From Clostridia bacterium (GTDB lineage: Bacteria > Bacillota > Clostridia > Saccharofermentanales > Saccharofermentanaceae), in NCBI GenBank assembly GCA_016287245.1, contig JAEEWG010000018.1, positions 1-61,080 on the forward strand: a stretch of DNA of 61,080 nt, in the 5' to 3' direction. Every line of letters begins with the position of its first letter. The first letter of the stretch is position 1. The position numbers and the translations under genes are program-made. Of this stretch, positions 1 through 9,470 are shown one piece after another. Under the pieces are notes generated by a model. The model had not been told where the DNA came from, ran no database searches, and saw nothing but the letters and a program-made list of their open reading frames with translations.

Positions 1-80
1 AAGATGAAGATCGAGGATTGGAAGCAGATTCGATTTGTCTGATAGCGAAAATTGTTGACATTTTGTTGACGAAGAAAAAT

Positions 81-116
81 GAAACGCCCTGTTTCCAGGG
101 CGTTTCGGCGTTTTTT
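81..116. terminator. Bidirectional terminator below guaA
   Basis: A 10-bp perfect stem (GAAACGCCCT / AGGGCGTTTC) with a 6-nt loop lies at 81-106. It is followed on the plus strand by a T6 run at 111-116 and on the minus strand by ATTTTTC. It can therefore end guaA, whose stop is at 119 on the minus strand, and also any plus-strand transcript entering from the left edge. Confidence 0.85.
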
Positions 117-118
117 CA

Positions 119-1660
119 TTATTCGAGCTCGATCGTGGCCGGCGGTTTACCGGTGCAGTCGTAAAGGACTCGGTTGATGCCCTTGACCTCGTTGACGATG
201 CGGGAGCTTACGCGGCCGATCAGGCTCCACGGAAGTTCTGCAAACTCTGCGGTCATGAAGTCGGTCGTGGTGACGGCGCGGATAACGCAGGCATAATCGT
301 AAGTTCTCTCATCACCCATGCAGCCGACAGAGCGCATGTTGGTGAGTGCTGCGAAGTACTGGTTCGCATTTCTGTCGAGACCGGCTTTCGCCATTTCCTG
401 ACGGAAGATCGCATCGGCGTCCTGAACGAGACGTACCTTCTCGGCGGTAACTTCGCCGATGATACGGATCGCAAGTCCCGGACCCGGGAACGGCTGACGG
501 AAAACGAGGTTCTCCGGGATGCCCAGCTCGAGGCCGGCTCTTCTTACTTCATCCTTAAAGAGCAGACGCAGCGGCTCGATGATCTCCTTAAAATCTACAC
601 AGTCCGGAAGACCGCCAACGTTGTGATGGGACTTGATAACGGCACTCTTGCCGAGGCCGGATTCGATGACGTCCGGATAGATGGTGCCCTGTACGAGGAA
701 GTCAACAGCGCCGATCTTCTTCGCTTCTTCTTCGAATACACGGATGAACTCCTCTCCGATGATCTTTCTCTTCTTCTCCGGCTCTTCGACACCGGCGAGC
801 TTGCTGTAGAAGCGCTCCTGGGCATTGACGCGGACGAAGTTGAGGTCATACGGACCCTCCGGACCGAAGACGGCTTCTACTTCGTCGCCCTCGTTCTTAC
901 GAAGGAGACCATGGTCAACGAATACGCAGGTGAGCTGCTTGCCGACTGCCTTAGAAAGGAGTACTGCGGCAACAGAGGAATCGACGCCGCCGGAAAGTGC
1001 GCAGAGGACTTTACCGTTTCCGACCTTCTCTCGGATCTCCCTGATGGAGGTCTCGACGAAGGAATCCATCTTCCAGTCACATGCACACTTACATGCACGC
1101 TTTAAGAAGTTCTCAAGGATCTTGTTTCCTTCTACCGTGTGGGAAACTTCCGGATGGAACTGTACGCAGTAAAGGCCCTTCTCTTCGTTCTGTGCAGCTG
1201 CGACCGGGCAGGCCTTTGTTGTAGCTGTAACGGTGAATCCCGGTGCGGCTTCTGCGATATATACGGTATGACTCATCCAGCAGACGGTCTTTGCGGAAAC
1301 ATGTCTGAAAAGTGTGGTGGAGTTATCTACATCGACCTCGGTGTGACCGTATTCACGGACCGGTGCTTTGGCGACCTTGCCGCCGAGGAGGTAGTTCATG
1401 AGCTGTGCGCCGTAGCAGATACCAAGTACCGGGATGCCCAGTTCGAAGATCTCTTTGCTGCACTTCGGTGCATCGTCATCGGTAACGGTACTCGGGCCAC
1501 CGGTGAAGATGATGCCCTTCGGGTTCATCTCTTTGATCTTTTCGATCGGCATATTGTACGGATGAACTTCGCAGTAGACACTTAAGTCACGGACTCTTCT
1601 TGCGATGAGCTGGTTGTACTGGCCTCCGAAATCCAGGATAAGGATCATTTCATTCTGCAT
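119..1660 (-). CDS. guaA: GMP synthase (glutamine-hydrolysing)
   Basis: This enzyme makes GMP from XMP, ATP and glutamine in the cytoplasm, the last step of de novo guanine nucleotide synthesis. The 513 residues show the full single-chain architecture. The N-terminal class I glutamine amidotransferase has its nucleophile at Cys82 in GICYGAQ and its His-Glu pair in QFHPEVSHT. The ATP pyrophosphatase has its P-loop in LSGGVDSS, and the C-terminal dimerisation domain carries the [13 protein letters not shown] signature. Length is normal for the family. The ATG at 1660 has a GGGAGG ribosome site 7 nt upstream, which supports this start over the internal Met5. The gene stands alone and ends at a bidirectional terminator. 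Confidence 0.97.
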   Translation of the reverse strand: MQNEMILILDFGGQYNQLIARRVRDLSVYCEVHPYNMPIEKIKEMNPKGIIFTGGPSTVTDDDAPKCSKEIFELGIPVLGICYGAQLMNYLLGGKVAKAPVREYGHTEVDVDNSTTLFRHVSAKTVCWMSHTVYIAEAAPGFTVTATTKACPVAAAQNEEKGLYCVQFHPEVSHTVEGNKILENFLKRACKCACDWKMDSFVETSIREIREKVGNGKVLCALSGGVDSSVAAVLLSKAVGKQLTCVFVDHGLLRKNEGDEVEAVFGPEGPYDLNFVRVNAQERFYSKLAGVEEPEKKRKIIGEEFIRVFEEEAKKIGAVDFLVQGTIYPDVIESGLGKSAVIKSHHNVGGLPDCVDFKEIIEPLRLLFKDEVRRAGLELGIPENLVFRQPFPGPGLAIRIIGEVTAEKVRLVQDADAIFRQEMAKAGLDRNANQYFAALTNMRSVGCMGDERTYDYACVIRAVTTTDFMTAEFAELPWSLIGRVSSRIVNEVKGINRVLYDCTGKPPATIELE

Positions 1661-1809
1661 GGTGGCGCCTCCCTATGATACTAGGTTTTCTTTTGCCGAT
1701 ATGATACCGCAAAACCCCTATAGATTTATATCCTCAATATGCACAAATTTTGCGTGTTTTCGAACTTTTTCGGGAAGAGACAGGCAGAAGAAAAGAATAT
1801 CCTCCTGCA

Positions 1810-2679
1810 TCAGTGCCAGTCGGCCTTTTCCTTCGTGACTTTTTCTCCCCAGTAGGAGGCCCATTTTTCGCAGTAGAGCTTCGTATACGGGATCTTCTTT
1901 TCCCGTCTCATGCGGGCAAGGTGCTTATTGCTGGCCCAGATCAGTGACGGGATACCGACGACGATCAGGTAGAAAGGTCCGAGCAGCAGCGACTGGAAAG
2001 TGTGTCCGTATTCGTGGATCGCCACTTCCTCGTTATAGATGCGGTCATTTTGGGCCCACTCGCTCTGATCTTCCGGATCAGGCTCTTTCGGCGTGAAAAT
2101 AAACATTCCGAGGGAGACTGCGGAGTCATACGGCCAGATGGTGCGGATCACGCCCTTATAGTAGAAATGGCGGCATCGGAAGAACCACAGAAATACGAGA
2201 AAACCGGCGGATGTCTGGATATATCCCCACGTCCAGTGGAGAAAAACGGCGACCGGATAGAACCAGCGGCGGTCGTCTTTCCAGTGCGTCTCGAGCGCCA
2301 GGAACAGGCCGATCAGCAGAAATCCGAGAAGGTAGCAGAAGCCGTCCTTAAAGTCGAAAACACCGCCCAGAGCCACGCCCAGCGGGGAATCCGACGGGAT
2401 CCCGAGCGACTCTGCAAAAGAAAGCGCCTGAAGGACTTCGGCGAGCCAGCCGAAACCGTAGCAGATGAACGGCAGGACATAGATCGAGAAGATCGAGTCC
2501 TTCGGGAAAAAGAAGGCACGGAAGAAAAAGTACAGGAGCGGGATCACAAGAACATCGCCGAGATAGCCGCGGACAGGGCCTCTGGCGAATAGAGCGATCA
2601 GGACCTCGACCATAAAGACGGCCAGGAAAAGGACCGCGTATTTAAATCTCGGATGGAGCTTTCTTCTTTCTCTTCTCAT
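1810..2679 (-). CDS. DUF2809-like membrane protein fused to an HEYGH domain
   Basis: I do not recognise a defined function. The first roughly 125 of 289 residues form four hydrophobic segments containing RGYLGDVLVIPLLYF and GFGWLAEVLQ, which resemble the small DUF2809 membrane family (usually about 120-130 residues and free-standing). A second hydrophobic region (about 140-195) is followed by HEYGH at residues 222-226, a pattern that fits an HExxH-like zinc site (HExGH) next to another hydrophobic segment (GPFYLIVVGIPSLIW). The C-terminal part is basic. The start at 2679 has a GGGGAT ribosome site 5 nt away. Protease activity is possible but unproven: HEYGH also occurs in non-catalytic membrane proteins. 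The gene diverges from uppP. Confidence 0.6.
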   Translation of the reverse strand: MRRERRKLHPRFKYAVLFLAVFMVEVLIALFARGPVRGYLGDVLVIPLLYFFFRAFFFPKDSIFSIYVLPFICYGFGWLAEVLQALSFAESLGIPSDSPLGVALGGVFDFKDGFCYLLGFLLIGLFLALETHWKDDRRWFYPVAVFLHWTWGYIQTSAGFLVFLWFFRCRHFYYKGVIRTIWPYDSAVSLGMFIFTPKEPDPEDQSEWAQNDRIYNEEVAIHEYGHTFQSLLLGPFYLIVVGIPSLIWASNKHLARMRREKKIPYTKLYCEKWASYWGEKVTKEKADWH

Positions 2680-2740
2680 GTTATCCCCGTGTTGCTAAAG
2701 CCTGAAAGGCGTGCGCCCGGGCGCTGCCTTTGACTTATTG

Positions 2741-2749
2741 TGCTATACT
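2741..2749 (+). promoter_or_regulatory. Extended -10 promoter of uppP
   Basis: TGCTATACT matches the extended -10 form (TGnTATAnT) 30 nt upstream of the uppP start. No good -35 is seen, as is usual for extended -10 promoters. Confidence 0.5.
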
Positions 2750-2779
2750 GGAAACCATATTACCAAAGGTGGGACAAAA

Positions 2780-3622
2780 ATGACAGCATTTGAATGGTTA
2801 AAACTCATTATCATCGGCATCGTGGAAGGCATCACGGAATGGCTTCCGGTCAGCAGCACAGCACATATGCTATTAATAGATGAGATCATTCCCATGGCGC
2901 AGAGCGAAGAGTTCAAAAACATGTTCTTCGTCCTGATCCAGCTCGGTGCCATCATGGCGGTCGTCGTCACCTTCTGGAAAAGACTCTGGCCCTTCGGCTA
3001 CGGTGAACAGCCGGGCATGGAAGGGAAAAAATGCTACATTAAAAAAGACATCTTCATGATGTGGTTCAAAGTCGTTGTTGCCTGCATTCCGGGCTTCATT
3101 GTAACGATGTTATTCGACGACTATGTAGAAGCGCATCTGCAGACACCATACGTGATCGGCGCCGCGCTTGCCGCCTATGGTCTGATCCTCATCCTTATCG
3201 AAAGAGACCGGAAGAATAAGCTGCCCCGCGTTTCCACCGTAGATGACCTTTCCTTTAAGGATGCCTTCATCATCGGCATTTTCCAGTGCCTGTCCATCAT
3301 CCCGGGCACATCCCGCTCCGGATCCACGATCATCGGATCCCTTTCGATCGGCATCAACCGCACTACCGCAGCAGAATTCACCTTCTTCATGGCCGTTCCG
3401 GTCATGTTCGGCTTAAGCTTCATTAAGCTTTTAAAGTTCGGATTCCACTTTTCTTCGATGGAGATCGTGACGCTCTTTGCGGGCTGTGCCATCGCTTTTC
3501 TCGTCTCGATGTTCGTCGTCCGCGCACTTCTTAACTACGTAAAAAAACACGACTACAAGGTGTTCGGTTATTACCGTATCCTCCTTGGTATCGTCGTGAT
3601 CTTTTACTTTGCACTGAGCTGA
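2780..3622 (+). CDS. uppP: Undecaprenyl-diphosphatase (BacA/UppP type)
   Basis: This integral membrane phosphatase recycles undecaprenyl pyrophosphate, the lipid carrier for peptidoglycan and other wall polymers, and its overexpression gives bacitracin resistance. The 280 residues carry both family motifs: EGITEWLPVSSTAH near the N-terminus (the E-rich catalytic loop) and PGTSRSGSTI in the middle (the phosphate-binding Ser/Arg loop). About seven to eight hydrophobic helices are visible. An in-frame start 69 nt upstream (2711) is open, but AAAGGTGGG immediately precedes the ATG at 2780 and the protein from there begins in the family's usual way. It ends only 9 nt from the convergent CBS-protein gene, with no hairpin between them. 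Confidence 0.95.
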   Translation: MTAFEWLKLIIIGIVEGITEWLPVSSTAHMLLIDEIIPMAQSEEFKNMFFVLIQLGAIMAVVVTFWKRLWPFGYGEQPGMEGKKCYIKKDIFMMWFKVVVACIPGFIVTMLFDDYVEAHLQTPYVIGAALAAYGLILILIERDRKNKLPRVSTVDDLSFKDAFIIGIFQCLSIIPGTSRSGSTIIGSLSIGINRTTAAEFTFFMAVPVMFGLSFIKLLKFGFHFSSMEIVTLFAGCAIAFLVSMFVVRALLNYVKKHDYKVFGYYRILLGIVVIFYFALS

Positions 3623-3631
3623 TTTTTCGGA

Positions 3632-4987
3632 TTATTCCTTCTCGTCCTCGTCTTCTTCTTCATCCTCTTCCTTCGGAATGATATGTAAAAGAAGCTTGGA
3701 GATCCAGTTCTCCTCCACCTGAATGACTTTGATCTTCAGATTCTTGTACTGTACTTCCGGCGTCTCGCCATGTTCCGGCACACGGTCCAGAAGGCTCAAG
3801 GTAAGACCTGCGATGGTATCGTAGTCTTCGCTGTCGAGATCCACGCCGATCGCTTCCTCGAGGTCGCTTAAGGTCATATCGCCCTGGACGAGGAATCCGC
3901 CGTCGTTCATCTTCAGGAGCTGCTGCTCTTCTTCGTCAAATTCGTCCGTGATATTGCCGACGATCTCCTCGAGCATATCCTCGATGGTCGCAATACCCAT
4001 GGTTCCGCCGTATTCATCAACGATAACAGCCAGCTGCATCTTACCCTTTTTCATCTCATGGAAAAGATCCGATATCTTCTTCGTCTCGTGCACGAAAAGC
4101 GGCGGACGCATGATCTTTTCGAGTGAAAATGCGCCACTTTCGGCATCTTCCCTGGTCGTACCCAGAAGGTCCTTGATATGGAGGATACCGACGATCTCGT
4201 CGATGGTCTCCTTATAGATCGGGATACGGGTATATTTCTCGTTTCGGGCGATGTCCATGATCTCGTCGTAGCTCGCATCGATCGGGAGTGCGACGATCTT
4301 CTTTCTGTGCGTCATGATTTCCACGACATCCTTGTCGTTGAACTCGAAGATGTTCTGGATCATCTGCTTCTCGGAATCCTCGATGGAGCCCTCTTCAGAT
4401 CCGACATCGACCATCATGCGGATCTCTTCTTCCGTGACGTTTGTCTCCTTGACCTCCGGATCGATATGCAGAAGACGTAAAACAGCATTGGTGGAGATCG
4501 TCAGGAAGCGGACGAACGGCTTCATGACTGTGCCGAATGTACGGACGATCGTAGAAGAACGGAATGCCAGTTTCTCGGCATTATTCTGTGCAATACGCTT
4601 CGGGACGAGCTCACCGAATACCAGTGAGAAATACGAAAGGATCACCGTAACGATGACGGTGCAGACTGTGCTTAAGAAGGAATACTTCCCGTTCGGATCG
4701 AGCCAGGAGGAGAGTCTTCCGGTAAATCTGTTCGCGGCAAAAGCACTGGCCAGGAATCCGGCAAGTGTGACACCGACCTGAATGGTCGCTAGAAAAGTAG
4801 ATGGGTTTTCGATAAATTTCAGAACTCTCTTGGCCTTGCGGTTACCATCTTCCGCTTGTTTTTTTACTTTTGCGTCATTAAGAGAGATGACCGCCATTTC
4901 GGCAGCCGAGAAAAAGGCGTTGATAAGAATAAAAATAAAAACTATGACCAGGTCAAATATGATTTGGCCTATACTGTCGTCAGGCAC
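3632..4987 (-). CDS. HlyC/CorC (CNNM) family membrane protein with CBS domains
   Basis: The protein is likely a magnesium or other divalent cation transporter or a regulator of it. Domains in order: a DUF21/CNNM transmembrane domain (about 1-190, including the NAFFSAAEMAVISLN signature), a CBS pair (about 205-335), and a C-terminal CorC/HlyC domain (about 345-430), then a very acidic tail rich in Glu and Asp. Length (451) is typical. It starts with GTG at 4987, preceded by a GGAAAG-rich ribosome site. Family members were once called haemolysins; that name is not supported by anything here. Confidence 0.92.
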   Translation of the reverse strand: MPDDSIGQIIFDLVIVFIFILINAFFSAAEMAVISLNDAKVKKQAEDGNRKAKRVLKFIENPSTFLATIQVGVTLAGFLASAFAANRFTGRLSSWLDPNGKYSFLSTVCTVIVTVILSYFSLVFGELVPKRIAQNNAEKLAFRSSTIVRTFGTVMKPFVRFLTISTNAVLRLLHIDPEVKETNVTEEEIRMMVDVGSEEGSIEDSEKQMIQNIFEFNDKDVVEIMTHRKKIVALPIDASYDEIMDIARNEKYTRIPIYKETIDEIVGILHIKDLLGTTREDAESGAFSLEKIMRPPLFVHETKKISDLFHEMKKGKMQLAVIVDEYGGTMGIATIEDMLEEIVGNITDEFDEEEQQLLKMNDGGFLVQGDMTLSDLEEAIGVDLDSEDYDTIAGLTLSLLDRVPEHGETPEVQYKNLKIKVIQVEENWISKLLLHIIPKEEDEEEDEDEKE

Positions 4988-5162
4988 GTTCTTTCCTTTC
5001 CTTCCTGTGTTCCGCAGAAAACCCTGCGGTTAAACGGTGCTCAAGCGTTTTCATAATAGATGTAATTAATGACGAATATAACAGATTTAGCCGAGTATTT
5101 CAATATCGGGTGTGTTATCATATGTGGAAAGGTACGCCCGACCGTACCGGAAAGGATGCGTC

Positions 5163-6878
5163 ATGTCGAAGAAAAAGAACCTGACTTCCAGATCCTCCGG
5201 ATCTGAATCCGGCAAGCTCTCCCGCCCGATCCTCTGTGGCGGAATATGCTTTCTTTTCTGGCTGCTCCTCTTCATATTGACAGACATCTATGTTTCCGAT
5301 CCTCTGGGGTTCGGAGAAGGTCATACCACCTTCCTCCGGGTCTTCCAAAACCGCTTCCACAAGGCTGATTTCGGTACCTACACCTTCGAAGAAGGCATGG
5401 GTATGAGCATTTTCCGCCTCTATCTTTCGGGATTTGGCGGGATCCTGTCCTTCCCTGCATCTCTTCTGCCATCCTCCGTTCATCCTCAGGTGGCCTCTGT
5501 GCTGGATGCGCTGCGTCTGGGTCTTTCCGGCGCTGTATTCTCCTACTTTCTTTCTTCCGTTTTCCCTGAAAAAGCGGGATCTGAGAAGAAAGGTCCTGTT
5601 TCTTCAAAAGTCATCTTCCTTCTTTGCGGCGCGGGCTATACCGCCGTCTGCTTCGTGCTGAGCCTTCTTCTCCGTTTCCCGGTCGCAGACACATTCTTCC
5701 TGCTTCCGCTCTCGATCCTTTTTCTTCGCCGGGATAAAAAAACGGGCCGCTTCTCGATCCTTCTGCTGCTCCTTCTCTTTTGCACCCTGGTCAGCAGTGC
5801 CGCCTGGGCACTCATCACTATCCCGGTGCTTCTGATCTCCTGCTTTTTCCCACGAAGTTCCGGATCCAAAAAACGGAAAACTCTTCAGCTCCTTCTTTCC
5901 ATAGGTCTTTCGGCATTCATCCTTCTTCCGCAGTTCCTGCAGATGCCATACGCCGTAAAGGGCGAGCCTTCGTCCGCATTTCTTTCCGAGATGGGAAACG
6001 ATACGGAAAAGTATAAAAGTGACGTCACCTTCCACAGCGAAGCCACCGCGGCGCTTTTCGATACCTCGCCGAACCTTCTGTCCATCGAACGGCAGACCGA
6101 TGAGACAGGAGCGATCCGCCCTTCGGACTATGCCACGTACTTTTCTTTCCTGAATGAGTGGTTCTATTCCCTCTGGCCGTCCCTTCCGATCCTTCCGTTC
6201 CAGGACACCTCGGCCAACGGTCCGACCTCTGATGCCGTCGGATCCATCTCCTATTCCATCACAACGACGTTCATCGATCCGCTTTACTGCGCAGTGAAGC
6301 TTCCGAATCGAAAAGGATCCGTCGATGTCCTCGTAAACGAAAGGAAGATCGAGACCATCTCCAATAGTAAAAACACGGTCCTGATCGATCTGGGAAAATA
6401 TAATGCCGGTCAGAATCTGACCGTGACGCTCCGGTCCCAAAGAAGCGACGATCTGATCGGCGCATCTGCCGATTTCGGTTATCTCAATTCGATCAACTGG
6501 AATGCCTATACCCGTGAATCCAACTTCGGTACCTCTTCTCTGGAACAGAATAAAGACGGCATCACCGCCGAAGCGCTCGTCGGATCAGACGTCACGATCT
6601 TAAGTAATGTACCATACGAAAAGGGCTGGTCACTTTACGTAAACGGAAGTAAGACCCCGATACGGGCCTATCGCGACGCATGGATATGTACGGATCTTTC
6701 CGCCGGGAATTATATTCTCCACCTGCATTACACTGCACCGGGAAGTACCTGGGGCGGATGGATCAGCGGGCTTTCGTTCCTGCTGCTGGCAGTCCTTTGT
6801 CTAAGACCGGATCACTCTTCCTCGTCGGAAGAACCGGAAACAACATCCAGCTCCGGCGCATCGTCTAAAATCTTATAA
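5163..6878 (+). CDS. YfhO-like multi-pass membrane protein
   Basis: A 571-residue membrane protein resembling the YfhO family, which in other Bacillota contributes to glycosylation of wall or lipoteichoic polymers. After a basic Ser-rich N-terminus there are several hydrophobic helices (about 25-260), then a soluble extracellular region, then a C-terminal pattern typical of YfhO: a YEKGWSLYVNG stretch followed by LSAGNYILHLHYTAPG and a last helix. It is shorter than many YfhO proteins (about 850), having fewer N-terminal helices. The ATG at 5163 has GGAAAGG 8 nt upstream; a longer frame from 5112 lacks one. Its last 67 bp overlap the convergent gene below. Confidence 0.7.
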   Translation: MSKKKNLTSRSSGSESGKLSRPILCGGICFLFWLLLFILTDIYVSDPLGFGEGHTTFLRVFQNRFHKADFGTYTFEEGMGMSIFRLYLSGFGGILSFPASLLPSSVHPQVASVLDALRLGLSGAVFSYFLSSVFPEKAGSEKKGPVSSKVIFLLCGAGYTAVCFVLSLLLRFPVADTFFLLPLSILFLRRDKKTGRFSILLLLLLFCTLVSSAAWALITIPVLLISCFFPRSSGSKKRKTLQLLLSIGLSAFILLPQFLQMPYAVKGEPSSAFLSEMGNDTEKYKSDVTFHSEATAALFDTSPNLLSIERQTDETGAIRPSDYATYFSFLNEWFYSLWPSLPILPFQDTSANGPTSDAVGSISYSITTTFIDPLYCAVKLPNRKGSVDVLVNERKIETISNSKNTVLIDLGKYNAGQNLTVTLRSQRSDDLIGASADFGYLNSINWNAYTRESNFGTSSLEQNKDGITAEALVGSDVTILSNVPYEKGWSLYVNGSKTPIRAYRDAWICTDLSAGNYILHLHYTAPGSTWGGWISGLSFLLLAVLCLRPDHSSSSEEPETTSSSGASSKIL

Positions 6879-8041
6879 GTGAATCCCTGATTCTGCAGTT
6901 CTTTCAGGAACGGGAACGGATCGAATTCGGAGATCATGTGCACACCGTTCTGCTTCCATCTTCCGAGGAAGATCAGGATCGCACCTGTCACCAGTGCCGA
7001 CGCCGCCATAAAGTCTGTAACTGAAGCGCCATATTCCGCAAAGCACTCCTGATGATCCACGAGCGTATAGATGAGGCACTGCTTGCCGACACCTTCCTTG
7101 CTGCCTCTAAGGAGCATGCCTACACCGGTCTTGCCGCGTGCGGTAGCAACGACGTCCTCCTGCTGAGGCATGACCTCGGAAAGGAAGTCGAGAGGTGCGA
7201 TGCGCTGTCCGTCGATATCGACCGGCGTCGTCGACGTCATGCCGACTTCGCGGAGGATCTTGACCATAGACAGGAAGTTTCTCTTAAATGCCGAGAAATA
7301 ACGGATCGATGTGGCTTCCGGAAGCTCTCCGCCCAGTGCATCCAGGACTTCGTGGTCGACCATGTAGAGGTTTCTCTTGCCGATCTCCGGGAAGTTATAC
7401 TTGGCCTGCACGCTCATCGGCGGGACCTTCACGATCTGTCCGTTGGACCACATGCGGCTGTCGGAAGAGATCTGACGGAGGCTCTGCAGCATCGGTGTAT
7501 TCATAAGATAAGGATGGGCATTCGTGCCGGCATTCATATCGAGGATATCCACAGTCTGAATATCGTCCATCAACTTGATGGCGGCATACTGGGCCAGTGC
7601 ATTGATGATGCCCGGGTTAAAGCCGCAGCCGATGATGGCCGTTAGCTCCTTCTCGCGGAACTTCTGGTCGTAGGCATATTCTGCATTGATATCGCAGTGG
7701 GAAGAGCCCTTCGGCATATAAAGGGACGCATCGATATAGTTCGCCCCCATCTCGAGGCAAAGATCCATTACCTGCAGATTCAATGAGGCAGGCGCAAGAT
7801 TGATGACCAGATCCGGATGATAGATCTTGGCCATAAGAAGTGTCTTCTCCATATTGCGGATATCCGCAAATGCAGTAACGATCTTCTGCTTGTCGGAACT
7901 GTATTTCTTCTTATATTCATCGCACTTGGTCTTCGAGCGCCCGCTGAGACACACTTCGCGAAAGTATACAGAATTCTTGGACAGCATCGGAATGACGGCG
8001 CGCGCTAACTTGCCACAACCAATGACCAGTACCCTTTGCAT
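6812..8041 (-). CDS. Saccharopine dehydrogenase family; carboxynorspermidine dehydrogenase-like
   Basis: A 409-residue NAD(P)-dependent reductase. It opens with a Rossmann motif (VLVIGCGKLARAV), and has APASLNLQVMDLCLEMGANYIDAS and FNPGI motifs characteristic of the Lys1/carboxynorspermidine dehydrogenase branch, which reductively condenses aspartate semialdehyde with a diamine in polyamine synthesis. The usual partner, carboxynorspermidine decarboxylase (nspC), is not adjacent. The ATG at 8041 has AAAGGGG 8 nt upstream, better than the TTG at 8050. The acidic C-terminal tail (SGSSDEEE) is encoded in the segment that overlaps the opposite gene. Exact substrate is inferred from family only. 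Confidence 0.8.
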   Translation of the reverse strand: MQRVLVIGCGKLARAVIPMLSKNSVYFREVCLSGRSKTKCDEYKKKYSSDKQKIVTAFADIRNMEKTLLMAKIYHPDLVINLAPASLNLQVMDLCLEMGANYIDASLYMPKGSSHCDINAEYAYDQKFREKELTAIIGCGFNPGIINALAQYAAIKLMDDIQTVDILDMNAGTNAHPYLMNTPMLQSLRQISSDSRMWSNGQIVKVPPMSVQAKYNFPEIGKRNLYMVDHEVLDALGGELPEATSIRYFSAFKRNFLSMVKILREVGMTSTTPVDIDGQRIAPLDFLSEVMPQQEDVVATARGKTGVGMLLRGSKEGVGKQCLIYTLVDHQECFAEYGASVTDFMAASALVTGAILIFLGRWKQNGVHMISEFDPFPFLKELQNQGFTYKILDDAPELDVVSGSSDEEE

Positions 8042-8168
8042 ATTGGACAACCCCTTTATCTATTCTCATGCGGCGAGTCTTCATCTCCGGAAGATCCGTT
8101 CCGGAACACGCCGTGGATTATTTTGCTTACCTTACTATTTTATAGCCTAAGACCGAATAAGGAAAGAG

Positions 8169-9299
8169 TCAATTAATGAAAAATGGTCTGTGATAGTTCG
8201 AATTGTCGATCACGAAGTCACGTCCGTCAAACGGATCGTGCCGCTGGATGTACATTTTCTGGGCCGGGATCTGTTTTCTCCTGTACTCTTCGACCGGGTC
8301 ATCGCTATAGACCGGTATATCCTGAAGAGAGGCGCGGTGCTCCGCTTCCCGGTAATCTACGCGCATATAGACAGTCGCGTCAAAATACCGCATCAGCGGC
8401 TCTCTGTACATCATGGTGCCGATCAGGATCAGCACACCCTCCTGCGAGAGCTTATAATGGCGCTCATTGACGAAGGAATCGTTACTGCTGTCGAGGCAGT
8501 AGACGACCTTATCGATCTCGCCTGACTTCGAGAAGGGCTTTAACACTTCCGAGATCAGTTTGTCATTATTGAAACCATTGAAATAGTAGGATTCGACCGG
8601 ATTCTCACCCTTATAGCTCTGTTCGACAGCACGGTGATAGTCCTCCAGATCAACAACATCGTAATCCTTGCCGAGCAGGTCGAAATACCGCCCGAGTTTG
8701 GCCGTGAAGAACTTCTTGCCGGCAAACTCGATCCCGTCGATGCCGAGGACACGGGCATTCTTCTCGATCACCCGCTTCGCGACTTCATGGATCACGATGC
8801 AGGTATGGATCTGATCTTCGACTTCCAGCGGATACAGTGCCCAGCAGAAAGGCTCTCTTTCGATCTCGCTCATATTTTCCCCATAGGCGATAACAGGCAT
8901 CTGGCAGAGATCCGCCGCTTCGATCATCAGATCGTTACTTCCGACAAACATGGAAAAATCGTCGCGGCTTCGCACTTTGCACATCTTTCCCGACAGGGCA
9001 TTCGGGGACCTGGAGCCCATTACTGTGGTAAACATCGAATCAATGCCGTAAAGGCTCAGCTTCTTCTTAAGTTCAGCCGTCGTGCAGCTGTCGCAGACAT
9101 TCAGTTCGAAGCCGGATCGGAGAAGATTATTGAGGAGTTCAATGATATCCGGATCGATGGGCTCTGTGCCGTCATTTACACTCTCCAGCGCGGTCTCATC
9201 GGAGACAAGAACGCCACCTCTGGAGATGAGTCGTCTGCTTTCCAGAGACTCTTCTGACCAGTACGTAAAGACGCCCATGTCAAAATAAACCCGATACAT
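8169..9299 (-). CDS. HAD-like domain fused to uridine-kinase-like P-loop domain, both degenerate
   Basis: No function is recognised. Residues 1-150 follow a HAD fold: FDMGVFTYW in place of the DxD motif, then a Ser/Thr motif near VCDSCT, then VGSNDLMIEAA in place of the final acidic motif. Residues 165-376 follow uridine kinase/phosphoribulokinase proteins: GIEFAGKK at 189-196 sits where a Walker A loop (GxxxxGK[ST]) should be, LEDYHR matches the LDDFYR substrate motif, and IPAQKMYIQRHDP ... DFVIDN matches the family's C-terminus. The lost catalytic Asp and Ser/Thr suggest weak or regulatory activity. ATG at 9299 has GGGAGGAAGG just upstream and was preferred over 9341. It is separated by 127 nt from the polyamine-type gene on the same strand. 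Confidence 0.65.
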   Translation of the reverse strand: MYRVYFDMGVFTYWSEESLESRRLISRGGVLVSDETALESVNDGTEPIDPDIIELLNNLLRSGFELNVCDSCTTAELKKKLSLYGIDSMFTTVMGSRSPNALSGKMCKVRSRDDFSMFVGSNDLMIEAADLCQMPVIAYGENMSEIEREPFCWALYPLEVEDQIHTCIVIHEVAKRVIEKNARVLGIDGIEFAGKKFFTAKLGRYFDLLGKDYDVVDLEDYHRAVEQSYKGENPVESYYFNGFNNDKLISEVLKPFSKSGEIDKVVYCLDSSNDSFVNERHYKLSQEGVLILIGTMMYREPLMRYFDATVYMRVDYREAEHRASLQDIPVYSDDPVEEYRRKQIPAQKMYIQRHDPFDGRDFVIDNSNYHRPFFIN

Positions 9300-9470
9300 T
9301 CCTTCCTCCCGCTTTCCGCAATTGCATATATTATACCCCATTACTTCTGTAAAATGACTGATTCCTTTCTATTCTTTTACAAAAGACCTCTTCCGGTTAA
9401 TTATTTGTTTTAATCGTGATATACTAGGCTTGTCTAAATATGAACTCATTTTGGGAGAAGGAGTCATCAG

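Noticed and set aside
1..42. Possible end of a plus-strand gene entering from the left edge
   Set aside because: Thirteen codons and a TGA are too few to recognise, and another frame is also open; the terminator at 81-116 is the only hint.
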